In this document: in pieces, positions 46,791 through 58,963 of the stretch
Numbering within the stretch: the first letter of the stretch is position 1
Layout of the letters: every line of letters starts with the position of its first letter
Source of the DNA: Antedon mediterranea
Taxonomy: Eukaryota > Echinodermata > Crinoidea > Comatulida > Antedonidae
Reading direction: 5' to 3'
Length of the DNA stretch: 64,000 nucleotides
NCBI RefSeq assembly: GCF_964355755.1
Contig: NC_092674.1
Coordinates: forward strand, 8,375,001-8,439,000
Notes under the pieces: model-generated
Database searches by the model: none
What the model was told of the DNA's origin: nothing
Seen by the model: only the letters and a program-made list of their open reading frames with translations
Made by a program: the position numbers and the translations under genes

Positions 46791-48819
46791 AATAATCATA
46801 TTAACTGAGCACATTGAATAAAGTCACGTTACGTATTTTACAGATGCTGTTCACAAATTGTGAGTAACATCCTACTGAGTAATACAATTCCGAAATTCCC
46901 TGAAATGCTCGCTTGTCCTTGTGTGTTATCATCATTAAATTAAACATTAATTTTGGTATAATTCTTTAAAATAGAATTGTAGTGTTTTTTCGTGAAATTG
47001 AATGCGGCCAATAAATAATGTGTGATCTCGTGTGGTTCTAGTAAGTCATTATGGCAGTATGTACTATAAGATGTGTATGTTTCTTATTGTTTTGTTCCCA
47101 TAATGCAACGTAATGACGTAAGTGCGCCGCAAATAAGTTTATCAATCACGACAAATGGATTGTCCAAACTGTCAAGTGTGATTGGTCAACACTTGGGTCA
47201 TGCCTACGTTGAACTATGATGATGGCCAAATGTTTGCAACAATAAAAATAATAATCGTTTTTGTTGAATATTCATGTCAATTAGTCTGATCAATACACCA
47301 TGTACATAATGCATTAGTATATATTGGCATCATCATTGCTTATGCAAATACGATATGTATACACCGATTGGCAATAGCATATTAGTAAAAAATGTGATGG
47401 TTACGAATTGCGCATTTTGCATCGAGATACGTAGAATTTCCCCAAGGCTGTATAGTTATTATTGTCTTTTGTTAGTCCACCAGCCGGCGTTACGAAATTA
47501 TAAGCTCAAGTATTATACGTATGAAACGCCTTGTGTGCCAAAATATTTATCTTTTATTAATTTCTGTCTAGAACATAGACTACGAGATACGGTATATCAG
47601 TAGGCCCGGGCCGTTAAAAGGTGTGTCAAAGGCCAACGGATATTGACTCAACTATTCTCATATAGGCCTAGACTTTAAAATTGTTATATTATGTAGTTAT
47701 TTCAAATTATTCAATATTGATTACTATCTATTAATAATGTATACATCCGGGTATAGAATAATGTTTTGTTTTATCTTTTACTGCTAAGTCGCATTTTGAT
47801 CGGTACCAAGACAAAATATATTATACTTAAATTAAACGATTTTGGTGACAATCACAGTGCACATGTGTGTAGCCTATAGTAGGAAAGAATTAGTAACATT
47901 CTTATTCGCATCATAATTGTGACAATTAGTAATGGAAAGAGTATAATTGGATAGATAGAACGTCATTTTATAAGTCTCTTATTAGTTAAAGCATGGATCG
48001 GAGGATGCTTACAGAATGCGTTAGCGCGGTCTTTTGCCCGGCAACTTACAAAACACCCCTTTCTCCCTCCGGCCCTTCCCAACAAATCTTTCCGATAATC
48101 CAAATCCAATAGACTAGGTCGACCTTGACTTCAAGCATATTCAGATCACTGGTTGTTGTGAAAAAAAAGCGCTGTTCTTATTATAGACGACTCGTATAGA
48201 CAGTTTTTAGACAGTATTTATTCGAATAAACGCCCAGCGATTAATACTCACGCCCCCCTCGAATTAATTCTCCCCTTCCCCATAGAACATCATTGGAACA
48301 AACGCTCGCCCCCTCGATTAAATGACCCGGGGCGTTAATTTATTTTCTCAAATAAACGCCCGCTACATACACATTTAACTGTAAAATCAGCATGAGGTTA
48401 CTAAGTAAGTTACTAACTAAGTGATTTAATTTAATATAATCATAATAAATTATTACGTGCGTCAGTCTTCCATTGTTTTCACTTTTGGATTAGCGCCCTC
48501 TCTTTTTAAATTATTTCTGGGAAATATTTTGTCAAATAAGGTGTGCATATTCGAGACAATTAAATCTGCTGTTATGCTGAAAATACACGTAACTATGATA
48601 TGTGTATAAACATGGTATTTATTATATATGGTGGTGCCATATTGATTTATCGGTGGCCATATTGTATCCGACAGGAATCAACAGTTAGACCAACGCGTTT
48701 AAATGTTTAAATATTTTATTAATTTAATGATTGAATTTAGAATGTACAGTTCGTTGAATGAAACGCATTATATATTTACTTCAATGATGCACTATATTAA
48801 CCAAAATTTGTCTATGTAA
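46791..48819. other. Non-coding, few landmarks
   Basis: No exon recognised; an 82-codon frame at 47355..47603 has no motif. Contains the TTCGAATAAACGCCC block at 48190-48365, listed separately. Confidence 0.4.
48190..48365. repeat. AATAAACGCCC repeat block
   Basis: TATTCGAATAAACGCCCAGC at the left and CAAATAAACGCCCGCTAC at the right enclose CCCCTCGA-type units. A G-rich counterpart in opposite sense may lie at 56780..56960. Confidence 0.4.
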
Positions 48820-49148
48820 ACTGTAAAAACAGCGTGGAGCTTTAAAACACGTAGTTACATGTTTAGCGTGTTTAAAACTTAAACGTGTTTAATAGTTACA
48901 TGTTGTTTCCTCTACTCGTTTAGCAGTCAACATGTTACTATTATGTTCAATTTCTCGACATGTTTAGCAGTCAACATGTTTAGGTACGTGTTTAGCGTTG
49001 ACTGATATGTTGTGTTAGGTACAGACTACATGTTTAGAACGTGTATAGAACCTAAACATGTTTCATATCTAAACATGTTTAAGGCTAAATGTGTGGAAAA
49101 AGTGGGTACAAAATACATGTTTAAGATCTAAACACTATTTTACAGTGT
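48820..49148. mobile_element. Probable MITE with ACATGTTTA repeats
   Basis: Ends ACTGTAAAAACAGCGT and ACACTATTTTACAGT are inverted repeats with one indel. The interior has about eight ACATGTTTA or TAAACATGT motifs in both orientations. No target duplication resolved. Confidence 0.6.
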
Positions 49149-50480
49149 ATAGAATAAAAGGTGCAAGAAACACGACATTCTTGTGCCATCACCAGTAGGC
49201 TTACTTTATGTAAGTATGGTGAAAAAAGGCGGGTTTCGGAGTGGACTTTTTTAGGCGACGGGGAGTCTTCCTTATTGTTATATTAATATCCTCATTATTT
49301 GGTTTTATTTTCACATTATGTTAAGATGATGACATGATCATGATCTCCCATTCTCTGGAGTATAACATGTTTGTGTCACGGCTTAAAGAGAAGTCAGTTC
49401 GTTCCCATTCGCAAAACAAATGTATTTTTCTCAGATTGTAGTCTAGTGTAGGCCTACAAAATAATTCGATTTCAACGTGTTGTAATGTTGTAAGTTCCCA
49501 TACGTTATAATAAAATCGTAACACAGTTAATTATCAAAGTAAATAACACTATCTGTCCTATCTCACCAGATCCATCATGTGGACTTTCCATGACGTAAAA
49601 CTCACACATTATGTGGCATCACCTGAATACCAAGGCGTTTTAATTAGTGGACTGTATCATAATTCACGGTTCTCAAACGCGTTGTGCCCAAAGGGCTTTT
49701 AACTGAAAACATGCACAATGTATAGGCTAAATCGTGTTTAGTACAATACTATTCACTTCCAACTATTGAAAAGGACATCAATGTAGCTGGAACTGAGCTA
49801 CATTGAATTTCTTTTATATCATATTTCTCCTTATTTATAATAAATATAATGTAGAATGAAAGAAATCGGAAAGTTCATTCAATTTCCCTTCTCATATAAA
49901 ATAATAACCGACCTTATTAAATTTCTAGATATTTTGGCATTTGAAAAGACAAATTCCAGACACTCAAAAAGCGTGTTGTCTCCAGGCGCATTGATCGGTT
50001 CGTGCCAACTGCTTTGCTTGATTCCAACACATGTCATGTTAGCCAATATCATAAATATACCGCATAAGCGGTGGTGCTTTATCATAAACGACATGCCTCG
50101 CTGATCGCTTCAAATATCAACCGGACTATTGATCACTCAAGTTGCTTAGCAACATCACTTGCTGACGTCATATGAGGAAGCGGGATGCACTCATCAGTTC
50201 CGAAACGTTTCGAGATCAGACTATTTATTTATAGGCCTACTCAAATGTGCAAGCTAAAATTTCATTTTCTCTGTCACTACAAAGTTAAATATGTCAAAAT
50301 AATTAATAACTTGACTCGTCATATTACCGTACATAACTTAGGCCTACAAAATACGTGGATGTATTAATTGTAACGAACATGTTGGAATTCAATTAGGCCA
50401 TTGTACCTATATACATATAAACATTAGCAATAGAGGCATATTGGTAGGTTAGACCAGGGAGTTGTAACTCCCTGGTTAGA
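49149..50480. other. Non-coding, nothing recognised
   Basis: At 49856..50104 both strands are open for 70-80 codons, but neither translation has a recognisable motif or splice support. Confidence 0.4.
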
Positions 50481-50736
50481 CCAAGGCAATATCTGAGCTC
50501 GTGAGATCAATGGTTTACGTGGCTGCGACACGATCAGTTCAATCAATCAATCGTTCGATTTATATAGCGCCATTCCAACATTCATTGCTCATCCACGCCC
50601 CGACACCTCGCGCCGCGGAAAATATGTACATATTAGTACAGTACTGTTGGTATTTTTCGCAGCCAGACATCAAAGGACTGTTAGGAGTTCCTATCTTGGC
50701 AAGGCGAACTCAGTGTCCTGTTGTTAGATTACCTTG
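50481..50736. mobile_element. MITE B, copy 3
   Basis: Ends CAAGGCAAT and ATTACCTTG are flanked by a direct repeat GTTAGAC (7 bp) on both sides. The interior from GTACAGTACTGTTGG to the right end is nearly identical to copy 2. A TTTATATAGCGCC-type segment is nested on the left. Confidence 0.8.
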
Positions 50737-52256
50737 GTTAGACACTGTCTATGTGTCGGATTTATAATAATTCCCTGACCACAATATAACGCAATTGAAT
50801 TTTTTTCGAAACTAATGCTAATGCGTATTGGAAATAAAACTTAATTTCATAACTAATCTCATAATGTGACATGTTAGGATGTCCCCTGTTCCTTTTTCGC
50901 TTTTTGGAAACAGCAAAAAAAAACACAAAAAAAACCTCTATAGTGTGATATTAATTTTATTAAAATATGTTTGGTTTTTTTTTTATCAATAAGCAATTGT
51001 AATATATAGACGGTTATTAGTATATCATTTTTGATCGAATGTTTAATAACAGATTAGTGGATAATCGAATTATTGTAATAATATTCTATTGAACATCGCC
51101 GTATCTACCAGCAAGTACGGTGAGATCTGCTTAAAATTATTGCGTTATCGGAACTTTTAAGATGGTCCCTGATCAAGCTGTATAGTTGTTGCACAGCCAT
51201 TTCGCTATGCCTTTCTTTGTAAATTAGACTTTCTGTGTCTGTGGCTGTTTAGTTAGGATACTTTATACAGGCCTTATATAATGTAACGTTAGGCCTATGT
51301 ATTTGTAATCGTCTCTCTATGGTGGTTTAGGCTATGTTTTCAATTCAGATTATTTTTAATTTTTGAGGGATAAATAACAACTTCCACAATCATTTATAAC
51401 ATTTCAACGCATGAAAACAATTACATGGAACCTTTTTTCGCAGTTATAATAGGCCGCGACGTATGCCTGAAATCTGTTTTTCACTAACATGTCCTTAGGC
51501 CTATATTTAGAAAGCAAACATATATTTACAAAAAAGAAATGTTAGTTTAAAAAAAAAATAGAGAGGATCTTTCTGTCGCGATATATTTCCCTAAGTAATC
51601 TGTAGGTCTACCTCCACATTTCCAGTTAGATAGGCAAATTCTGTATAGTGTCACATATGCGTCACATGGGGCGCCTTTTTAAGGTTAAGGTTTGCGAATA
51701 GTCTATATACAGGCAACACATGTGATACATATATGATACTGTGTATCTAGAATTTGCCTATGGCACCATGATTAAAGAATTCTTAATCACGGCAAAATAA
51801 TACGGTATTTTGCTAGATTTTTCCGTGTAGGCCTAATTGTGTTCTAACCTGTAGTTAAATACAACATTTTATTTAAAGTCGATTTCCGCTAGTCTCAGAT
51901 AGGCCTATATGATAGTATAGGAAGGAAATAGTTAGCACTCCTATCCGTGATAGGTCATGACTATCACAACAAGAACACAAAGAGCTTGAATAAGTAGGCT
52001 AGTGCATGAATACCACATCGTCGGTATCAATACAAATATAAACGTGATATTTGTCTTGTACTGATGGGGTGACGTTCATACCACCTCATAATATTGTTTT
52101 GGAATTAACTTATGGTCTTGTATATCCTAAAATCATTACTAAATGTTCCCTTCTCCTTTCCAAATATCTTTTCACTGTTTAAAGCTATGCATTCACGGAG
52201 CCCCGATTTGGTCCTGTGGCCCATCGGAAAACGTCGGGCTACGTTAAGCTCTGACA
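50737..52256. other. Non-coding, nothing recognised
   Basis: AT-rich with scattered TAGGCCTA motifs. No exon, element ends or RNA gene seen. Confidence 0.4.
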
Positions 52257-52413
52257 AATTTATATACACTATCAAACTAGTTTGACAATTTGGGTGATAT
52301 ACCCAAATATGGTAGTGATATCCCCAAATATGGTAGTTATAACATCGTCGTGTTCATAATGGGCACATCACATTTGATTGTCCACATAAAGTTTGATAGT
52401 GTAGACAGAGCTT
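52257..52413. mobile_element. Palindromic MITE A, copy 16 (full)
   Basis: Termini AGCTCTGACAAATTTATATA (with local insertion) and TTGATAGTGTAGACAGAGCT, flanked by TTA and TAA. Core duplicated once. Confidence 0.85.
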
Positions 52414-53063
52414 AACGATCACACGTAAACTGTTCTTGCACGTCGTATAAGAAATGAAACTGTTAATTTCTCCTAAACGCTACATTACATAAATGTAGGC
52501 CTATACAAACAAATGTAATGTATAATAGACATTACATTTTCATATTATATATATTAAATGTATTCGCCCAACGGATCGGAATTCGAACTCAGCGTGAACG
52601 TCCTCTGAACAAAAACCAAATATCGATCTTAATATTATAGGAATAATATTTATCTATCATTGTTAATATTGATGTACATTGTTCCGGGTGTGATAAATGC
52701 ATAGTATTCGGACCTGAATACTAAAGTTATAAAGAATAAATAAATAAAAATAAGGAAATAAGGACTGGAAATCACTAGCTATGTATGATTCCTGCGATAT
52801 TGTATATAATGTAAACAATATTGCTGAATACATTTTGTATTTATTTGTATTTATTTATTTAATCACACTCGTGTGCAATACAAGACCAGCCAATTCTGGC
52901 TTATGAGTGAATATATAAAATTATAAATAGACACGGATAAAAAATAAATCAAATAAATTAAGTACTTTAAACAGACTTAGGCCTCTCTTTTTCTTTTCTT
53001 TTTTTTTCTCTTTTTTCGAGTAGAAGGGAAAAAGAGAGAAAGAAAATACTGTATAGACCTACA
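52414..53063. other. Non-coding, nothing recognised
   Basis: Includes an A-rich AATAAATAAATAAAAATAAG stretch near 52736 that may be a SINE tail; no head was found. Confidence 0.35.
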
Positions 53064-53482
53064 CACTAAAAAAAAAAGGTGCAAATCTCTACCTAAAAAG
53101 GTGCAAACCGATGCAACAATAGCAGCTCCCTTTAAGGTGCACAACTGCACCTTTGACGGAAGGTGCAATTTTGAACCCTGATAAAGGGTGCTATAATGCT
53201 CCTTTGGAGTTCACATTTGCACCATATAAGGTGTAATTTTCTACCCTAAAAGGTGCAAACAAAATGCAACAATAGCAGCTCCCCAAAGGAGCAAAATTCA
53301 ACCTCTAAATAAAGGTGCAACTTTACACCCTAATAAAAGGTTCAATAATGCTCTTCTAAGGTTCAAATTTCTGTTAAAAAGGTGCACAAATAAAAATCAC
53401 CAAAATACAAAAAAATATTGATTAAGCTTGGTATAATTTTATTCAACTTTAAAACATTACATTATTCAATTCAACTGCTGAA

Positions 53483-53693
53483 TTATTGGATGGCAATTAC
53501 CAGTCTTTGCACCTTAAATAGAGTGTGGCCATCTCTTCTCAAACCAACAATAGGCCTATTGCTAAAAGTATCTAATGATGACATCTTTGACAGTATTCTC
53601 TTCTTATTTCCATATATCTGAAACAGTGTTCTTGATGTCTGGTTCACCTTTTTTCCGAACATTTTCACCTGATTATGTACTTTCCTAAAAAGC
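53483..53693 (-). other. Possible exon inside AGGTGCA element
   Basis: A 70-codon minus frame (KVHNQVKMFGKKVNQTSRTL, later SSLDTFSNRPIVGLRRDGHT) is preceded by a pyrimidine-rich CTTTCATGCTTTTTAG that could be a splice acceptor. About 100 bases upstream another minus segment reads RKGRGTYFKVCEACG before a GTAATT donor-like site, but the phases do not join. Not recognised; may be a captured or transposon gene fragment. Confidence 0.2.
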
Positions 53694-53984
53694 ATGAAAG
53701 AGGAAGGGAAACTATTATATTAATATTATCATTAATATGACAACATCATACAATACATTATTGACATTGTTCTGATTTTTAAAGTCAAATTACCTTGTCC
53801 ACATGCTTCACATACTTTAAAGTATGTTCCTCTCCCTTTCCTCAGCTCGTAGTATAGTAGGCCCTATTATATACTAGAGTATTTTACGGTACATGTGGTC
53901 ACATTTCTCCTTTTCTGGACATCTTCATTGCTGCTGATCAGAGCAGAGGTGCTCTTTCATGTTTAAACTTATTTTATCCCTCCA

Positions 53985-54290
53985 TGACATCATGTAGGCC
54001 CTAGGCTGTAACTATTTATAATTAAAAATAAAGTGTATAAGAAGAATTAATATAGCCTATAGGTAGGCCTCTAGGCATAATAATACCCAACTACACTACT
54101 GTAACTAATATTAATAACTAGGCCCTAGGCTAGGCCACTAGCCTGCCTAGCTAGGCCTATTATTAATTATAGGCCTAGCCGCCTGGCCTAGGGCTAGGCT
54201 ACCCTCTAGCTAGCTAGGCCTAGCTAGCCTTATCTATTTATTTAGCTATCATTTTAGGCCTAGGCTTATAGGCCTATATAATAATTAATC
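53985..54290. repeat. TAGGCCTA-rich island
   Basis: Dense CTAGGCCTA, TAGCCTAGGC and GCTAGCTAGGCC variants, without a fixed period. Confidence 0.7.
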
Positions 54291-54794
54291 TAATAAAAAC
54301 CACCAAATTACATGCCTATAAAGCTTCATTACTTACTTTTAACACGGGAGAGGTGTGGCATCCGGGAGCTAGACCTAGTTTTATAGGCCTGATTTTTTGG
54401 GCGCAAACTCCTCTCAATATTTAAACTGCATGTTTAACAACCGCACGCGCTTAAAATTATTGTTCAATTCCTGTTTCAAATAAATTTACAACAGATGCCT
54501 ACATTATGATATTAAATATTCTAATAATATTGTTAAATATGAAAGAAAAGTTTACTTATTCTAGACTTAAGCAAACCAGAGTAAATAACCTCTGAAATTC
54601 AATATTTTAAAAATTGTTTACAGACATCTTGCGTGCGCATACGGCACGAAAATTGTACAAAAAGGTGCTATTATGCACCTTTTAACTGATGTTAAACCTT
54701 ATAGGGTGCCCAGTTGAACCTTTGAATTTATCATGTTAAAGGTATAAAACTTTAATTTTCAGTTACAAGCCAGCGACTTTCTAATGTTCCGTAA

Positions 54795-55611
54795 GGGCCT
54801 GTTTCTGCTGCAACTGCTCAAAATACGGTATAAAAATACGGTATAAAATACGGTATTTTTTATACCGTATTTTTTAGTACCCCGTTTCTGCTAACAATAC
54901 TTCTTGGGTGGTCGTGTTAAATTTCATCTTTTTTACCCAAATTGCCATTCATTTATTTGGTCGATAATTAAAAGTCGCAATAAAGGAAGTTTTACGTCTC
55001 ACTTTCAACAGCCTAGCCCTAGTGATAGAGATGTTGTGAGAGCACAGAAAACATCGTAATGGGGACAATTAATTCGTTCCCTCCCTGAGTTATTGTATTT
55101 TGCAATGTTGTATTGCTTTCGCAGGCTCTTCAGCTTTGAGTTTACTTGCTTTGGAGACAAGTCTATTCCATACTCCTGCTTTATTTTTTTAGAAATGTCT
55201 TTATAAATGTGGTTGTCCCTTTTATTAGTTGGCCAGACATTTTAGCTTCCCCACACACATTTATTTAGTAAAACTGTGACGTCTTCGCTCCACATTTTCG
55301 CCGAATATATCTATACACGTGTGTAAAGCAGCTGACAGCGACAGAAAATAAAAACACGAATGTTGACCTTTTGTCATGTAAAAAAAAAAATACGGTATTT
55401 TTTATTGGCAGCAGAAACGGGTACAAAAAATACGGTATAAATTTGTAAATACCGTATTTTATCCACAAATTTTGTGGGGAAAATACGGTATACAAAATAC
55501 GGTATATTTTTTATGAGCGCAGTTTCTGCTGCCAAAAATATACCGTATATATACGGTATTCAAAAAATACCGTATAATATACGGTATTTAGTTGGCAGCA
55601 GAAACAGGGCC
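54795..55611 (-). mobile_element. Harbinger-type element with ATACGGTAT subterminal repeats
   Basis: Terminal inverted repeat GGGCCTGTTTCTGCTGC / GGCCCTGTTTCTGCTGC (one mismatch in 17) with TAA duplicated at both ends (54792-54794, 55612-55614). AATACGGTAT or ATACCGTATT occurs about fifteen times near both ends. The interior holds a Myb/SANT-like reading-frame remnant but no transposase. TWA target plus Myb/SANT protein fits PIF/Harbinger. Confidence 0.8.
55005..55295 (-). pseudogene. Myb/SANT-like (MSANTD/NAIF1-type) protein remnant
   Basis: 97 codons from ATG (55295) to TGA, broken by an in-frame TAA at codon 18. It begins MWSEDVTVLLNK, and after the stop gives NHIYKDISKKIKQEYG, then SPKQVNSKLKSLRKQYN and GRERINCPHYDVF. 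The W....V..L start, the I.KEL...G.. helix, the Q...K.K.LRK.Y block and the aromatic end are the usual pattern of the DNA-binding partner protein encoded by PIF/Harbinger elements. Full-length family proteins are longer, so only the DNA-binding domain is left. Confidence 0.65.
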
Positions 55612-55987
55612 TAAGAAACAGATTTTTTCGAATTCCGATATTATTATGAATCTTTCTTATTTTTGTTTTAACTTACCACAATAATGTCATTCTAAAAAAA
55701 TTGTCATAATCATTACCTTTTAAGTTTTTAGAAGCCCTAAGTTAAATATATCAAGAAGCGTTCATTGATCTAACACTAATAGGTATTATTTTGTCACACA
55801 GTCACCATGGCCTACTTGGGCCTTTGTGGTGCAGTTCTGCACCTTTTTATACTTGTCTGCATTTTTCGATATAAAAGGTGCAAAAATAAACCTTTTATGA
55901 ACTCTGCACCATTTTATGAGAAAAAGGCGCAAATTAGCACCCTTTTATAGGTTTGCACCCTTTATTGCACCTTTAGTTTTAAGTGTG

Positions 55988-58089
55988 TATATTTAAATAA
56001 ATATGTTAAAAATTACTTGTTTAAAACAATGGACTGGCGTAAGGAGAGCAATTGATAGGCAAATTTAGCAACTGTAGAACAGTGGTTGCCAATAAATGTG
56101 AATGAATAGAATATGACCATCGACAAATATATTTTCTTTCATTTATTTATCCATTTATATTTATCAAAGTATATTCGTTCGTTCGTTCTTTATTATTCAT
56201 TCACTAATAAAATGTATTTATTCATTCATACCTTCATTCATTATTCAGTGAGTCATCTGTTCGTTCATTCGAACATTCACTAATTCATTTATTTATTTCT
56301 GGTTTCGTTTTGTATTCTATAGCCACACGAACGAAAAAAAAAAAGTAGGCCAACTTTCTGCAGCGTAAAGCAACGAGTATTCACTATAGTTAGTAATAAA
56401 TGCACACGTGGCGCCTCATAGCAAGTTCAATGTCTGTACCTACCTATACCTAGGGATAAACACAATACATTAGTGTAATACCCAGGAAACAGATGATTTG
56501 AAATGTATTAGTGTTGCATGTTGAACGTAACCATAATCCAATCAATAACAGAAAAATTTCCCTGAATCACCTAAAGCTATGCGTTTTTTTATTACAAAAT
56601 TATAATTACTAGAAATGGTACCTGTCTATTTCGGGTTAGGTTAAGTGTTTAATATCAGTGTGATGAATGTTGCATGTAAGTCAATAGACTCATCGCAACC
56701 ATGTATAGTGATTATCTATCTTCGCTTCAAAGATCGCGGCTGATTGGAGTGATGAATGTGTTTCGGAACCGAACAGAAAACGGCATATCGTATTTATTCG
56801 GATATTGTTCAAGAAGGTTTTAAGGTTGGGGGGTGGGGGGTTGGTGGGTTTTTTCTTTATTCGAGGTGGCGTAATTTCAAACGTGCCCCACAGAGAACGT
56901 TTGTTTGTTGGTGTGGGGTGGGTGGGGGTTGGAGGGTGCGCATTTATTCGAATAACATGCTTGTGTTATAAAAGGTTATTCCAGATATTTATTTATTTTT
57001 AATCGTATTCTGAAACCATGGTAAAACGTATTCCTAGTATTTCAATGTTAGAATACTAAATCTAGATGTACTGTACTTTTTTGGTTTTGGATTGAATTGA
57101 GAAACAGCGGTATCGGAACGTTATTTATAAATTTTGTAATTAGTAATATTCGTCGATGATTTAATAGGCCTACTTGTGTTGCACTCGTTCATCTTTTGAA
57201 ATCTAGGCCACCATTTTGTTTATTACCCGACTGCCATAAGGCTGCAGCAAATGCATTTGTAGTATTAGTATGATAATTAGGCCTATATTGCTGGTATGTT
57301 TGTATGGATGAAGCGCTTATAACAGTGTGTGTTACAGGTCATACAATCCTCTTAAAACTCATATCTAAAACAGATATAACCGTCTCAGGACAACGTTAGT
57401 AAATCACGCAAAATGATGCTCAATAATTAGGAAAATTTCTTGGTGTTGCTTTTGTCCACTGCCGACGTGTGTGAAACTCCCGCGTTTCAATATGTGCAAG
57501 CATTACGGTAATTTCAGGGCCACCCGCCTGACCCGACAGACGTACTAGGGCCTACATTGTTCAGAATGATTTTTGTTTAGACTATTTAGAGATATCACAT
57601 ATAAGATAAGGAAAATAAAATATATATATGTAAATGTATCATAAAATTACAATTTTTGTATAGCTCAATGTACTGTTTTTGTAAGGTGCCACACATATAT
57701 AGAGACCTTAAAAATGTCAAACCGACGCTTTCACGGGCGCCTTAAGACCTCCGATTCCATATCTCAAATTCGCCCCCTTTGTATCAAAATTTATATACAA
57801 TATTGTTTATGGCATGGCTATGTTATATGAAAGTGAACTAATAAACTCATTGGGTTTGTTTATCTTGTTAATTTCTCTCGGTGACGTCAATCGTTCTTAA
57901 AGGCTTCAAATGGGTATTCTTGTATAACGCAAACAAAATTCTTTCTTCGTTTTCTTTATAAAAAAAAGTAATCACTTATATATACGTGTAGCTTTACTTA
58001 ATAGAAATATTATAAACCTAAATACCTATTGTTTATATTCCACACGATCGGGTGTAGGCCTACGTCCGAACTGTCGAACCGAACCATAC
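55988..58089. other. Non-coding with TTCA-rich and G-rich stretches
   Basis: 56160-56320 is an imperfect TTCATTCA-rich block. 56820-56940 is G-rich (GGGGGGTGGGGGGTTGG) with TTATTCGA motifs on both sides. Frames of 65-71 codons there follow from base composition. No gene recognised. Confidence 0.4.
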
Positions 58090-58185
58090 CATGAAAGCCC
58101 AGTGGTCTAATAGTATGGTCCAATATCATTATCAACAAAGATTCCAGGTTCAAATCTTGGTTCTAACATAATAATAATAATAAAT
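58090..58185 (+). mobile_element. tRNA-derived SINE, related copy (plus)
   Basis: CCATGAAAGCCCAGTGGTCT then B-box-like GGTTCAAATCTTGG and an (ATA)n tail. Same start as the element at 20090..20205. Confidence 0.6.
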
Positions 58186-58749
58186 TAAATTTATAAACAT
58201 TTTCACCGTTGTTTAACCTTAATTTCCAGTATACCACCGGGCGTGATTCTGTTGTGTATTGAAAGTTGATGACCCGAGTGTTTACTGTATTGTTCTATAC
58301 TGTATTTGATTAAGATTGTACTGACAACGACTAAACGGCGTGTCGGTTACAAGGAATACGTTACGTAAGCGATACGTTTGTCGGCTGTGAAATCTGAAAT
58401 AGATTTTAATATTGATTGGGTTTAGGCTGTGTGATACAATTTTACCTTTAAATTTAAGTCACGGTTGACACACTACCACACGGGTTCACATTGACGTGTT
58501 GTGTTGTTGTTTGTATTTTATTTATATTCGACCTTCGTATTTTCCATTTCAAATAATTTTTCCATGACGATTATTATAAATTTTCCAATTTTTCCAAATA
58601 AAGAAGCTTTATCTATAATTATGAAGCGAGTCTAGTTTGAACGATTTTAAATCGGAGAGATTAAACGATACGCCGTTATTTTAAAATCGTTTGCAGACCT
58701 GGAATTTGATAGTTGTTTTTAAATTTATTTTCTTTATACTATGGTCGGT

Positions 58750-58963
58750 GTGGGTAAGAGTGGATGCCCCACTAATTAGTCATTTTATGAAATATGTCTA
58801 ATTATGCCAAATTTTAACCACTTACAGTATACCTATTACACAGTCGCTGAGGAGGAGTGGGTAAGGGTGGATGCCCCACTAATTAGTCATTTTATGAAAT
58901 ATGACTAATTATGCCAAATTTTAACCACTTACGGTACCTATTACACAGTCGCTGAGGAGGAGA
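58750..58963. repeat. Tandem duplication, period 107 bp
   Basis: Two copies from GTGGGTAAGAGTGGATGCCC to CACAGTCGCTGAGGAGGA (58750 and 58857). They differ by a few substitutions and a small indel. Confidence 0.95.

Larger units (their letters stand above)
53064..55987. mobile_element. Large element with AGGTGCA arrays at both ends
   Basis: Left end TACACACTAAAAAAAAAAGG and right end GCACCTTTAGTTTTAAGTGT then GTA form inverted termini (ACACACT...AGTGTGT). AGGTGCA or GGTGCA motifs recur about a dozen times over 53078-53390, in both orientations, and again over 54655-54720 and 55830-55980. The right array is split by a Harbinger-type element at 54795..55611. The interior (53400-54650) includes a TAGGCCTA island and no identified transposase. 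Confidence 0.65.

Noticed and set aside
49856-50104. Open frames on both strands (82 and 71 codons)
   Set aside because: No motif, no splice support and no repeat relation; chance frames in AT-rich DNA.
56756-57002. Gly-rich frames of 65-71 codons
   Set aside because: Product of a G-rich, low-complexity stretch.
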